A stretch of 8,866 nt of DNA from Methanoregula sp. (GCA_022710665.1 JAKLGN010000003.1:1-8866), one strand, 5' to 3'. Positions 1 through 8,243 are shown, counted from the first letter of the stretch. Made by a program: numbers and translations. The notes: generated by a model from the sequence alone, not told the origin.

Positions 1-587
1 GTTGACAGAAGGAATATACCACTGTTCCAGAGATATCCTTTCTTTACATAGTCTTTTGCGGTCTTCTCATCAGGTTTTTCCCGGAATTCATCAACAACAT
101 TCCCGCAGGACAGGCGCTTTCCCGGCTTGATATACCCGTAGCCGGTATGCGGGGTGGCAGGTTTGATCCCGAATGTTACCAGGTATTTTCCTGCAAGAGG
201 TTCTGCAGCCCGGATCTGATCGAGCGCAGGCTCTCCGAGGAGATGATCGCTCGGGAATACAACAGCAGTTGCCAAAGGAGAACCAGACCTGATCCTCTGC
301 ATTGCCCAAGCAATGGCAGGCAGGGTATTTTTTCCGGCCGGTTCGGCAAGGAGATGATCATCTTCAATGGTATTTCCCAGTTCCTCAATCTGGTTGCGGA
401 CAAGATAGCGGTGGATCCCGTTGGTTACCACATAGATATCCTCTGGAGCAGAGAGCCGCGTTGCCCGTTCAAAGGTATCCTGGAACAATGAATGACCATT
501 CAACTGGATGAACTGTTTAGGATAATATTCCCGGGAAAGTGGCCAGAGCCGTGTCCCGACACCTCCTGCAAGGATGATCGATTTCAT
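1..587 (-). CDS. manC: Mannose-1-phosphate guanylyltransferase, N-terminal part (runs off the left edge)
   Basis: The enzyme makes GDP-mannose from mannose-1-phosphate and GTP in the cytoplasm, feeding glycan, glycolipid or surface polysaccharide synthesis. From the ATG at 587 the minus strand is open to the edge, giving 195 residues with no stop. The nucleotidyltransferase signature GGVGTRLWPLSR lies at residues 8-19, followed by the PKQF block at 23-26. A metal-binding FPSDHLL lies at 111-117, a TPHTGYGYIKPG block at 145-156, FREKPD at 168-173 and WNSGIFL at 187-193, all in family order. These are hallmarks of the ManC/RfbM group and not of glucose-1-phosphate thymidylyltransferases. It starts right at the family's N-terminal motif, so the start is secure. 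The C-terminal half is outside the window, so whether it is the short form or the form fused to a mannose-6-phosphate isomerase cannot be seen. asnB lies 139 bases upstream on the same strand. Confidence 0.93.
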   Translation of the reverse strand, partial: MKSIILAGGVGTRLWPLSREYYPKQFIQLNGHSLFQDTFERATRLSAPEDIYVVTNGIHRYLVRNQIEELGNTIEDDHLLAEPAGKNTLPAIAWAMQRIRSGSPLATAVVFPSDHLLGEPALDQIRAAEPLAGKYLVTFGIKPATPHTGYGYIKPGKRLSCGNVVDEFREKPDEKTAKDYVKKGYLWNSGIFLLS

Positions 588-650
588 ACTATGTCCGTAT
601 CTCCCGGGTATTCCGGAAAATAATACTAAATACTTCTGTCAGGAATCACC

Positions 651-658
651 ATTTATAG
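651..658 (-). promoter_or_regulatory. Candidate archaeal box A for manC
   Basis: On the minus strand the sequence CTATAAAT is a good TATA-box match in the 139-base gap between asnB and manC. Transcription would start about 25 bases downstream, leaving a leader of roughly 40 bases. A GGGAG stretch at 603-607 lies about 15 bases before the ATG, too far for a standard ribosome binding site. A second AT-rich run around 618-633 is an alternative box. Either would let manC be transcribed separately from asnB. Confidence 0.4.
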
Positions 659-726
659 AATTCGATCATGCACGAATCAAAACGGTCTGTCCGGAATATC
701 CTGCTATCGGGGGGATAGGGGAACCG

Positions 727-2553
727 TCACTTGGGATCCGTGGTTCCGTCAAAAAATTTCCTGAGCCAGAGTTCTGTGCATACAATCCGCCATATCTCGG
801 GGGAATATACCGACCTGCCGTCAAGAAACGCCAGGTAATCTTTCATTACGGCATCAGCGTTCCAGTACGGTCGCATCCGGAACCTGTCAGAACCAAGAAT
901 GGCGAGCACGAAGGGTTGGAGAGTTTCCTTCATCCAAATCTCTTCCGGCGTGACAAATCCCATCTTATCCATCCTGCAGCGGATGCTTTCAGGAATCAGA
1001 CCTTTAACCGCGTTCCGCAGCGCAATTTTTGTCACCCCGTTCCGTATCTTCTCCTCGAGAGGGAGGGATGCAACGTATTCTACGAACCGGACATCAAGAT
1101 AGGGGACACGGGACTCGATGGAGAATGCCATGGAGTTCCGATCTTCGTAATGGAGGAGGGCCGGGAGATTCGTCGTGAGGAGCTCACGATGGAGCACTTC
1201 TGCCAGACTGCCGTTATACCGGGCAATCTTTGGTGAATGTCCGGTAAAAAACGTTCTCCGCGACTTGCGGGCAAGCAGCTGTCCTGCCGCCGAACGGAAA
1301 AAGCCCCCATGATACCGGAGGCTTCCCGCGAGCTCCCGGCATGCAGCTAATGGATGTAATGCATGAACCAGCCCCCAAATATACCCTGCCTGGTAAGCGA
1401 GATATCCCCCTAGGAGTTCATCTGCGCCCTGCCCGTCCAGTACGACCTTCACGTTTTTTTGGGCGAGACGCATGACACAAAACTGGGCATAGATGGATAG
1501 AGATCCGAACGGCTCATCCTGCATCCAGACCAGCTGGTCGATATCGTCCCAGAGCTGCTCTGGCTTCGGTTCGATCCGGTGGGAGTCCACGCCGGTAGTT
1601 TGCACGATCTCATCAATATAGCGGCTTTCGTCGAACCTCCTGTCAGTGAATATCACTGAGAAGGTTTTTTGCCTTGTACTGACGCTTGCAGGAGCCTCTT
1701 CACGGATAAGGTTATTGATGAGGGCTGTAAGGGTTGAAGAATCTATCCCGCCTGAAAGACAGGTGCCTACAGCGACATCGCTTCTCAGGTGGATGCGGGT
1801 GGCGTCCTTGAGCAGGTCAAGGAAACGGTTCGGACCTTCTAGATCTGGAGCAGCTGAGCGGAGTGTGCCATTGATGGTAACCCCCCAGTATTGGTACGGT
1901 GTCTGCAACCCTGCCTTTGTAACAAGTACTGCATGGGCCGGTTTCAGCTGGCGAATCCCGCTAAACATTGTCTTTTCTGAGTGATCCTGAACCCCCCATG
2001 CGAGATAGGTACCCAGGATCTCATCATCCGGTGTTTTTCCGACAGCCGGGTGCTCGACGAGCGCTTTGATCTCTGAAGCAAAAAGAAACGATCCGCTGAC
2101 CTCGGTATAATAGAATGGTTTGATGCCGAACCGGTCCCGTGCACAGAAGAGCTGTTGCGTACTCTCATCCCAGAGGGCAAATGCCCACATGCCATTAAAC
2201 CTCTGGAGGCACCCGGTGCCCCATTCCTCGTACGCATGCAGGATCACCTCGGCATCAGACTGTGAATGAAAGCGGTGCCCTCTCCCGATCAATTCTTCGC
2301 GGAGCTCGGGATAGTTGTAGATTTCACCGTTGTATACCAGCCAGAGCGTTTTGTCCTCGTTGGTCATCGGCTGGAGACCCTCGTCAGAAAGATCGATGAT
2401 TGCGAGCCTGCGGTGCACCAGCCCCGTGCAGCCCCGGACCTCTGTTCCCTCACCGTCAGGCCCACGGTGAATGAGCTGCTCTGACATTCTTGCCAGCAGT
2501 TCCCGGTCCGGTACCTGACCCTCGAAACAATACTGCCCTGCGATGCCGCACAT
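727..2553 (-). CDS. asnB: Asparagine synthase, glutamine-hydrolysing
   Basis: The enzyme converts aspartate, glutamine and ATP to asparagine and glutamate. The reading frame could begin at 2643, but the start at 2553 is chosen because it yields MCGIAG, leaving Cys2 as the N-terminal nucleophile of the class II glutamine amidotransferase domain after removal of Met1. The protein is then 608 residues. Amidotransferase motifs are HRGPDG at 29-34, RRLAIIDLS at 48-56, NGEIYN at 75-80 and SQSDAEV at 97-103. The synthetase domain has the ATP pyrophosphatase loop SGGIDSS at 268-274, DGQGADELLGGY at 373-384 and ESRVPYLD at 480-487. All key residues are present, so it should be active. No classical ribosome binding site precedes the ATG, but a box A lies about 28 bases upstream. 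Next to manC it could act either in amino acid synthesis or, like AsnB paralogues in polysaccharide loci, in sugar amidation. The sequence does not decide this. Confidence 0.94.
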   Translation of the reverse strand: MCGIAGQYCFEGQVPDRELLARMSEQLIHRGPDGEGTEVRGCTGLVHRRLAIIDLSDEGLQPMTNEDKTLWLVYNGEIYNYPELREELIGRGHRFHSQSDAEVILHAYEEWGTGCLQRFNGMWAFALWDESTQQLFCARDRFGIKPFYYTEVSGSFLFASEIKALVEHPAVGKTPDDEILGTYLAWGVQDHSEKTMFSGIRQLKPAHAVLVTKAGLQTPYQYWGVTINGTLRSAAPDLEGPNRFLDLLKDATRIHLRSDVAVGTCLSGGIDSSTLTALINNLIREEAPASVSTRQKTFSVIFTDRRFDESRYIDEIVQTTGVDSHRIEPKPEQLWDDIDQLVWMQDEPFGSLSIYAQFCVMRLAQKNVKVVLDGQGADELLGGYLAYQAGYIWGLVHALHPLAACRELAGSLRYHGGFFRSAAGQLLARKSRRTFFTGHSPKIARYNGSLAEVLHRELLTTNLPALLHYEDRNSMAFSIESRVPYLDVRFVEYVASLPLEEKIRNGVTKIALRNAVKGLIPESIRCRMDKMGFVTPEEIWMKETLQPFVLAILGSDRFRMRPYWNADAVMKDYLAFLDGRSVYSPEIWRIVCTELWLRKFFDGTTDPK

Positions 2554-2577
2554 TATGGATAAGGTGGGTGGTACGGG

Positions 2578-2586
2578 ATTAAAAAG
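2578..2586 (-). promoter_or_regulatory. Box A for asnB, placed for a leaderless transcript
   Basis: The minus strand reads CTTTTTAAT here, centred about 28 bases before the ATG at 2553. Archaeal transcription normally begins about 25 bases after box A, so the mRNA would begin at or next to the start codon. The lack of a ribosome binding site before this ATG agrees, and the position supports 2553 over the longer start at 2643, which would lie upstream of the promoter. Confidence 0.55.
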
Positions 2587-2598
2587 GTGTGAGCGATT

Positions 2599-2617
2599 CC
2601 AGGAAACCATTTCCTGG
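2599..2617. repeat. Perfect 8-base inverted repeat upstream of the asnB promoter
   Basis: CCAGGAAA (2599-2606) and its exact reverse complement TTTCCTGG (2610-2617) are separated by three bases. The element lies about 12 bases upstream of the asnB box A. That is a typical place for an archaeal activator or a promoter-proximal repressor. A binding protein is not known, so the operator role is inference. Confidence 0.45.
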
Positions 2618-2827
2618 TCCGCGCGGCCCGTAACTCTCATCATTACCCTGTCTGCAAATGGGGGCCTGGAGATTCCTCCGGATCAGAACTGGTTTGTTAT
2701 GGAAATACCATATCATGAGGGAAGTCCCATGGCAAAATCCCGGTTTTTTCACTGCCAATAATCTGTCCTGAAAAAGACAGGATCGGACCCCCAATACACC
2801 CCCTGCCGACCACAAAGCACTCTAACC

Positions 2828-2858
2828 GATATCCCCAATCGTGGGGTATCATGATACC
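2828..2858 (+). promoter_or_regulatory. Hairpin and palindrome over the methyltransferase start codon
   Basis: GATATCCCCA (2828-2837) pairs with TGGGGTATC (2842-2850) around a 4-base loop, with one bulged base, ending directly at the ATG. A second, overlapping element, the perfect 14-base palindrome GGTATCATGATACC (2845-2858), is centred on the ATG itself. The two folds exclude each other and both bury the translation start. This could be a protein-binding site or a translational control element; neither is proven. Confidence 0.4.
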
Positions 2859-3597
2859 GGATTCATTTTTTTATCAGATATTCGAATCCCTTCCACGGCA
2901 AGGCCCGGGCTGTAGTGGGGCGACCAGAAAAGCCTGGTCTTTTCTCCCTCCAATCCATAAGAACGCAGCGGTACTCGATATCGGGTGCGGAAGTGGTACC
3001 CAGACACGGGAGCTCGCAAGCCTGACACCCGGAACCATCGTGGCAGTCGATAACCACCAGCCTTTCCTGGATACTCTTGTGGAAAAAGCCGGGAGAGATG
3101 GCACGGGCTGGCGGATCAAGACCATATGCGCCTCGATGGACGCGCTCCCGTTTGAGAAGGGACGGTTTGATCTTATCTGGTCAGAGGGTGCAATCTTCAT
3201 TATCGGGTTTGAGAACGGGCTGAAAACATGGAAACCGTTCCTGAAAAAAGGCGGGTTTATGGTAGTCTCAGATGCCGACTGGTTTGAACACAACCCCCCT
3301 CAGGAACTGCTGCAGTGGTGGGAGAAGGAGGGATATGTTCCCGCCTCAGAGGACGAGATGAAGGAGCGGGTGAACCGGGCCGGTCTCCGGCTCATCGCCA
3401 CATACCGCCTGCCTGAGGCAGGCTGGTGGGACAATTACTACGTTCCGATGCTTGCACGCATCGCAGAGCTGAAAAAAACCCGGGGGGCTGATCCCACCTG
3501 CGCAGCCATCCTTGACTCGCTTGAGGAAGAGGCAGAGATGTACCGGAAATACAAGCGGTACTATGGATACACGTTCTTCGTGATGCAGAAGGTGTGA
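2851..3597 (+). CDS. Class I SAM-dependent methyltransferase (type 11-like)
   Basis: This is a 248-residue soluble enzyme that transfers a methyl group from S-adenosylmethionine to an unknown substrate. The Rossmann-type glycine motif VLDIGCGSG is at 41-49, the acidic ribose-binding Asp of VAVDN is at 67, and a DALPF...FDLIWSEGA block spans 97-114. It has no signal peptide or membrane segment. The N-terminal FFYQIFESLPRQGPG and the C-terminal WWDNYYVPM and YKRYYGYTFFVMQK blocks are, as I recall, shared by a group of uncharacterised archaeal and bacterial methyltransferases, so the start at 2851 keeps the whole family N-terminus. The substrate cannot be read from the sequence, and the neighbours (asnB, purE) give no clear hint. 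No ordinary ribosome binding site is present; instead a hairpin abuts the ATG. It is convergent with purE with a 40-base gap. Confidence 0.88.
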   Translation: MIPDSFFYQIFESLPRQGPGCSGATRKAWSFLPPIHKNAAVLDIGCGSGTQTRELASLTPGTIVAVDNHQPFLDTLVEKAGRDGTGWRIKTICASMDALPFEKGRFDLIWSEGAIFIIGFENGLKTWKPFLKKGGFMVVSDADWFEHNPPQELLQWWEKEGYVPASEDEMKERVNRAGLRLIATYRLPEAGWWDNYYVPMLARIAELKKTRGADPTCAAILDSLEEEAEMYRKYKRYYGYTFFVMQKV

Positions 3598-3598
3598 C

Positions 3599-3639
3599 AA
3601 AAAAAGGATCGTTCCTGAAGGATGTCAGCCCTGCTTTTT
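3599..3639. terminator. Two-way T-tract terminator between the methyltransferase gene and purE
   Basis: On the plus strand a run of five T (3635-3639) follows the methyltransferase stop. On the minus strand seven T (3605-3599) follow the purE stop. Archaeal RNA polymerase stops at such U-rich runs without a strong hairpin. Only a very weak fold (AGGA/TCCT, 3604-3615) lies between them. Confidence 0.5.
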
Positions 3640-4033
3640 ATTGGAGTTTCAGGATCCGGATCGCCAGCCAGGCCGCGTTGTCCCCGTTGTCCACCCCGAC
3701 ACAGGCAACCGGCACCCCTTTTGGCATCTGGGCGATGGCAAGGAGGGCATCGAGCCCGTTGAGCGTGCCGCTGACCGGGACGCCTATCACCGGCTTGTCG
3801 GTCTTCGATGCGATTACCCCCGGAAGAGCAGCGGAAAGGCCGGCAATCGCGATGAACAGTTTCACCTTCGTGGTTTTGATATAAGCATCGAGTTTGTCGG
3901 GATCCCGGTGGGCGGAGATGATTTGGGCGTCATAGGATACCCTGTTCTCGTCAAGGACCTTTTTTACCCTGTCCGTTATTTTCGCATCCGATGCGGATCC
4001 CGAGATGATAGCAACGTCTGCCATGTTAGCCAT
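3638..4033 (-). CDS. purE: PurE family, phosphoribosylaminoimidazole carboxylase / N5-CAIR mutase
   Basis: PurE forms carboxyaminoimidazole ribonucleotide in purine synthesis. The product is 131 residues, the usual size for a single-domain PurE. Visible motifs are the phosphate-binding SGSASD at 11-16, SAHRDP at 40-45 with the catalytic His42, an [12 protein letters not shown] stretch at 61-72, and the GVPVSG...LDALL...QMP...VPVA block at 84-110. In the classical enzyme the GLAAHLPG motif has a second conserved histidine; here that position is Ala69. No purK lies nearby, so direct carboxylation of AIR by CO2, as proposed for methanogens without PurK, is possible but unproven. Two in-frame starts exist, at 4033 and 4024 (MADVAIISG). 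The longer is given because a box A sits about 28 bases before it, as for a leaderless transcript; the shorter fits the usual family N-terminus equally well. Confidence 0.9.
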   Translation of the reverse strand: MANMADVAIISGSASDAKITDRVKKVLDENRVSYDAQIISAHRDPDKLDAYIKTTKVKLFIAIAGLSAALPGVIASKTDKPVIGVPVSGTLNGLDALLAIAQMPKGVPVACVGVDNGDNAAWLAIRILKLQ

Positions 4034-4079
4034 CCAAACATATATTGGCCTTATCTAGATATACTATGAGCAGATCTAC
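4034..4079. promoter_or_regulatory. 46-base divergent promoter region between purE and the class V aminotransferase gene
   Basis: Two TATA-like boxes face opposite ways. On the minus strand AGTATATCT (4066-4058) is centred about 28 bases before the purE ATG at 4033. On the plus strand TATATT (4041-4046) is centred about 37 bases before the ATG at 4080, implying a leader of about 10 bases. The perfect 10-base palindrome TATCTAGATA (4052-4061) lies between and partly over them. The two promoters overlap, so occupancy of one may limit the other. Confidence 0.5.
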
Positions 4080-5668
<1,589 letters not shown>

Positions 5669-5741
5669 CCGGAAATTCATAACTGGCAGATCCCTTCGAT
5701 CAGCAGGTATGATCGCCCCTCGCCCCCCTTGCCCCATCCCT

Positions 5742-5762
5742 GCCCCCGCTGGGGGCGGGGGC
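5742..5762 (+). terminator. GC-rich hairpin after ribC, possible terminator or processing element
   Basis: Eight perfect G-C pairs enclose a loop TGGGG, about 75 bases past the ribC stop. There is no T-tract directly behind it. Termination is therefore only a guess; blocking of 3' exonucleases or a protein site are alternatives. Confidence 0.3.
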
Positions 5763-5895
5763 GCTTGTGATTCCTCCGTATTACCAGTTCGAAAAAAATA
5801 CCGATATTTTGGTGTACAGGTCGGGGTTATCCCAACCATGGCGCCACAGCGGAGGGGGCGGTGCCCTGGGAGCGACGAATGATTCCCAGAGCAGA

Positions 5896-5903
5896 AATTT
5901 ATG
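5896..5903 (+). promoter_or_regulatory. Box A for ribH, placed for a leaderless transcript
   Basis: AATTTATG is centred about 28 bases before the ATG at 5928, so transcription would start at or just before that ATG. This supports 5928 over the in-frame TTG at 5922. No clear ribosome binding site is present. The CTGGGA/TCCCAG inverted repeat ends six bases upstream. Confidence 0.55.
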
Positions 5904-5927
5904 ACCAATAACACGAGATGATTGAGT

Positions 5928-6347
5928 ATGTGTGACACCAACCCCATAAAACTCGGATTCGTTGTTGCGGAGTTCAACCGCGACATCACCTATATGATGG
6001 AGATCGAAGGCCGCGAACATGCGGCATTCCTTGGCGCAGAAGTGACCGAGTGCCTCTATGTGCCCGGCGCCTACGATATGCCGCTAGCCATCAAGAAAAT
6101 GCTTACGAACGGGAAAGTCGATGCAGTAGTTACCATCGGCTGTGTCATTGAGGGCAACACCCAGCACGATGAGATCGTGGTGCAGCACGCAGCCCGGAAG
6201 ATCATCGATCTCTCCCTTGAATTCGGCAAGCCGGTAACGCTCGGCATCTCCGGGCCCGGCATGACCCGCCTCGAGGCGAACGAGCGGATCGATTACGCGA
6301 AGCGGGCCGTTGAATCCGCCATCAAGCTTGTCAAACGGTTGAAATGA
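5928..6347 (+). CDS. ribH: 6,7-dimethyl-8-ribityllumazine synthase, archaeal type
   Basis: RibH condenses 5-amino-6-ribitylaminouracil with 3,4-dihydroxy-2-butanone-4-phosphate to give the lumazine that RibC turns into riboflavin. The uracil compound is also a precursor of coenzyme F420, so this branch point matters in a methanogen. The product has 139 residues from the ATG at 5928; an in-frame TTG at 5922 would add two. Conserved blocks are [16 protein letters not shown] at 9-24 (ribityl and aromatic site), [10 protein letters not shown] at 45-54, [14 protein letters not shown] at 71-84 with the catalytic His80, and the archaeal variant [13 protein letters not shown] at 106-118 in place of the bacterial GVLT motif. 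The family usually forms pentamers or 60-mer capsids. The stop overlaps the aspC start (ATGA, 6344-6347). Confidence 0.96.
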   Translation: MCDTNPIKLGFVVAEFNRDITYMMEIEGREHAAFLGAEVTECLYVPGAYDMPLAIKKMLTNGKVDAVVTIGCVIEGNTQHDEIVVQHAARKIIDLSLEFGKPVTLGISGPGMTRLEANERIDYAKRAVESAIKLVKRLK

Positions 6348-7477
6348 AGCCCCTGTCGGAGAAGATTGCCGGCGTCACCGAGTCGGCAACCATTGCTATC
6401 TCCAACAAGGCAAAGAAGATGCAGCGGGAGGGGATCGATGTCATCAGCATGTCGATCGGCGAGCCAGACTTCGCCACCCCGCAGCATATCACGGACGCCT
6501 GCATCGATGCCCTGCGGCGGGGGGAGACACATTACGCCCCGAGCAACGGCATCCCCGAGCTGCTGAGCGCCATTTCCGATAAGATTGTGCGGGAGAATAA
6601 GTTCCCCTGCACCCCGCAGCAGGTAATCGTTGCCTGCGGTGCAAAGGATGCCATCTACGAGGCATGCGAGGCTGTCCTGAATCATGGTGACGAGACCATC
6701 ATCCTCACCCCGGCCTGGGTCTCCTACGAGCCCTGCGTCCAGATTGCCGGCGGGAAAGCCATATTCCACGAGATCAACCCGAAGACCTTCCAGCTCGATG
6801 ATGCTCTTCTCGAACGGGTAAACAGGAAGACCAAGATGGTCATCGTCAACTCCCCGTCGAATCCCACGGGTGCTGTTTTTGACAAGAAATCCATGAAACT
6901 CGTTGCAGACCTCTGCGAGGACAAAGACCTCTACGCCATGTCCGATGAGATTTACGAGAAGATGATCTACGGGAAGGAGCACATCTCGCTTGCCTCCCTC
7001 GGGGACATGGCGCAGCGGACCATCACCATCAACGGGTTCTCGAAAGCCTATGCCATGACCGGCTGGCGGCTCGGGTACGCGGTTGCCCCCAAGGAAATTA
7101 TCGGCGAGATGTCCAAGGTGCAGCAGCACTCCATCAGCCAGGCAACCACCTTTGCGATGTGGGGCGGGGTTGCAGCGCTCAGGGGTGACCAGTCCTGTGT
7201 CGAGGAGATGCGCCGGGAGTTTGATAAGCGGCGGAAATACATCATAGGCGAACTGAAGGCCATGGGTTACGCAACGGCCCCGGCCGAGGGTGCGTTCTAT
7301 GCTTTTGTCCGGGTTGCCGGCGATGATATGGAGGTCGCGTCCCGCTGGCTCGATAAGGGGCACGTGGCGGCAACGCCTGGGAGTGCGTTTTATGCGCCGG
7401 GGTGGATCCGGCTGTCATACGCGGCGTCGATGGAGAACCTCCGCGAGGCGATGGCGAGGATCAAGAGGGTTGGGTAA
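6344..7477 (+). CDS. aspC: Aspartate aminotransferase family, class I (fold type I) PLP enzyme
   Basis: This is a 377-residue class I aminotransferase, probably interconverting aspartate and 2-oxoglutarate with oxaloacetate and glutamate. SIGEPDF at 37-43, [11 protein letters not shown] at 64-74, the cofactor-phosphate loop CGAKDAI at 98-104, NSPSNPTG at 169-176 with Asn174, SDEIYE at 200-205 with Asp201 and Tyr204, [16 protein letters not shown] at 230-245 with the Schiff-base Lys234 and phosphate-binding Arg242, and WIRLSYA at 354-360 with substrate-binding Arg356 all match. Length and motifs are those of the archaeal and Bacillus-type subgroup Ib enzymes. Other class I activities, such as aromatic or N-acetyl-diaminopimelate transamination, cannot be excluded. 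It starts inside the ribH stop (ATGA) without a clear ribosome binding site, so translation probably depends on re-initiation from ribH. A T-tract follows the stop. Confidence 0.93.
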   Translation: MKPLSEKIAGVTESATIAISNKAKKMQREGIDVISMSIGEPDFATPQHITDACIDALRRGETHYAPSNGIPELLSAISDKIVRENKFPCTPQQVIVACGAKDAIYEACEAVLNHGDETIILTPAWVSYEPCVQIAGGKAIFHEINPKTFQLDDALLERVNRKTKMVIVNSPSNPTGAVFDKKSMKLVADLCEDKDLYAMSDEIYEKMIYGKEHISLASLGDMAQRTITINGFSKAYAMTGWRLGYAVAPKEIIGEMSKVQQHSISQATTFAMWGGVAALRGDQSCVEEMRREFDKRRKYIIGELKAMGYATAPAEGAFYAFVRVAGDDMEVASRWLDKGHVAATPGSAFYAPGWIRLSYAASMENLREAMARIKRVG

Positions 7478-7490
7478 CTTTTTTTGGGGG
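7478..7490 (+). terminator. T-tract terminator after aspC
   Basis: Seven T (7479-7485) begin two bases after the aspC stop. Such U-rich runs end transcription in euryarchaea without a strong hairpin. This would close the ribH-aspC unit. Confidence 0.55.
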
Positions 7491-7526
7491 TAAATTCCGG
7501 ATATTTTATCCCGTCACCCAAATTCC

Positions 7527-7572
7527 ATTTTTAAAAATCCCGGGCCGGCAGCAAGGAAAAAGGATATCCTTT
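7527..7572 (+). promoter_or_regulatory. Box A and palindromic operator candidate for the DJ-1 gene
   Basis: ATTTTTAAAAAT (7527-7538) is a 12-base palindrome that can serve as box A. Transcription would then start near 7558-7562. That point coincides with a second perfect palindrome, AAAGGATATCCTTT (7559-7572), flanked by GGCCGG (7543-7548) and CCGGCC (7574-7579). A palindrome over the expected start site suggests a repressor site; this is inference. The mRNA leader would be about 45 bases. Confidence 0.4.
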
Positions 7573-7604
7573 CCCGGCCAGAATATTCCCCGTAGTGATG
7601 CCGG

Positions 7605-8243
7605 ATGCCGAAACTCTACCTGTATATCCTGGATACGTTTTCCGACTGGGAAACCGGCCACGCCCTTGCCGAACTCCACTCCGGCCGGTACCTGAAGGAC
7701 CCGGCGCTGAAGTACGATGTGGTCCTGTGTGGCCGGACCTTGGATACAATCACGACCATGGGAGGACTCCGGATGACGCCGGACACGCTCATTGAAGTTA
7801 TCCGGCCGGGGAACGCGGATATCCTCATTCTCCCGGGTGCAGACCTCTGGCTTAATCCGGGGCAGCAGCCGGTTCTTGCAAAGGTTGCGGATCTCCTTGC
7901 GGGGGGTACGGTTGTTGCGGCGATCTGCGGGGCAACCCTTGGCCTTGCCAGCACCGGCCTGCTCGATACAAGGCCTCACACGAGCAATGATTCAGGCGTA
8001 CTCCGGATGTTCTGCCCGAACTACCGGGGAGAACAATTCTATCGGACGGAACCGGCAGTCACCGACAACAATCTCATCACCGCAAGCGGCCTTGCACCGG
8101 TCGAATTCGCCAGCCACATCTTCAGGAAACTGGATGTCATGCATCCCGCAACTCTTGATGCATGGCACGGGCTCTTCACCACCCGCATGCCTGAATATTT
8201 CTATGCCCTCATGGCATCCCTGCCCGTTCAGCAGGAGGGATAG
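7605..8243 (+). CDS. DJ-1/PfpI family protein (type 1 glutamine amidotransferase-like)
   Basis: This is a 212-residue soluble protein of the DJ-1/PfpI/ThiJ superfamily, of the kind often named YdeA-like or putative glutamine amidotransferase. The family fold appears in order: LYLYILDTFSDWE at 4-16 with the conserved acidic Glu16 that contacts the nucleophile, DILILPGADLW at 72-82, the nucleophile elbow VAAICGATLGLA at 104-115 with Cys108, and LLDTRPHTSN at 119-128 with a candidate His125. Members include proteases, glyoxalase/deglycase-like enzymes, chaperones and hydratases, so no reaction is assigned. GTGAT at 7595-7599 is a reasonable ribosome binding site ahead of the ATG at 7605. It is probably transcribed alone from the palindromic promoter upstream. 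A decayed aminotransferase fragment follows its stop within a few bases. Confidence 0.87.
   Translation: MPKLYLYILDTFSDWETGHALAELHSGRYLKDPALKYDVVLCGRTLDTITTMGGLRMTPDTLIEVIRPGNADILILPGADLWLNPGQQPVLAKVADLLAGGTVVAAICGATLGLASTGLLDTRPHTSNDSGVLRMFCPNYRGEQFYRTEPAVTDNNLITASGLAPVEFASHIFRKLDVMHPATLDAWHGLFTTRMPEYFYALMASLPVQQEG

Larger units (their letters stand above)
2554..2850. other. Divergent spacer between asnB and the methyltransferase gene
   Basis: This 297-base stretch holds no convincing gene. It carries the asnB box A (2578-2586), a perfect 8-base inverted repeat (2599-2617) and a hairpin against the methyltransferase start codon (2828-2850). A short self-complementary stretch around 2764-2784 (TCCTG/CAGGA around an A-rich loop) is weak. 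No strong box A for the methyltransferase stands out; a CTCTAACC at 2820-2827 is at the right distance for a leaderless start but is a poor match. Confidence 0.6.
5669..5927. other. GC-rich spacer upstream of ribH with several inverted repeats
   Basis: No gene is supported here. The stretch holds a pyrimidine-rich run (5714-5747), a strong GC hairpin (GCCCCCGC at 5742-5749 with GCGGGGGC at 5755-5762, 5-base loop, no T-tract after it), an AT-rich inverted repeat (AAAATA 5795-5800 with TATTTT 5805-5810), and CTGGGA (5866-5871) with TCCCAG (5884-5889) just before the ribH box A. It does not show the conserved blocks of an FMN riboswitch. Confidence 0.55.

Noticed and set aside
574..1236. A 220-codon plus-strand reading frame opposite the asnB 3' end
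   Set aside because: It is antisense to the conserved synthetase domain of AsnB and has no recognisable features.
5669..5927. A possible FMN riboswitch before ribH
   Set aside because: The conserved FMN riboswitch blocks are absent; only simple hairpins are present.
6293..7363. A 356-codon minus-strand reading frame opposite ribH and aspC
   Set aside because: It mirrors the well-supported aspC frame and shows no recognisable domain; long antisense frames follow from the GC-rich third positions.
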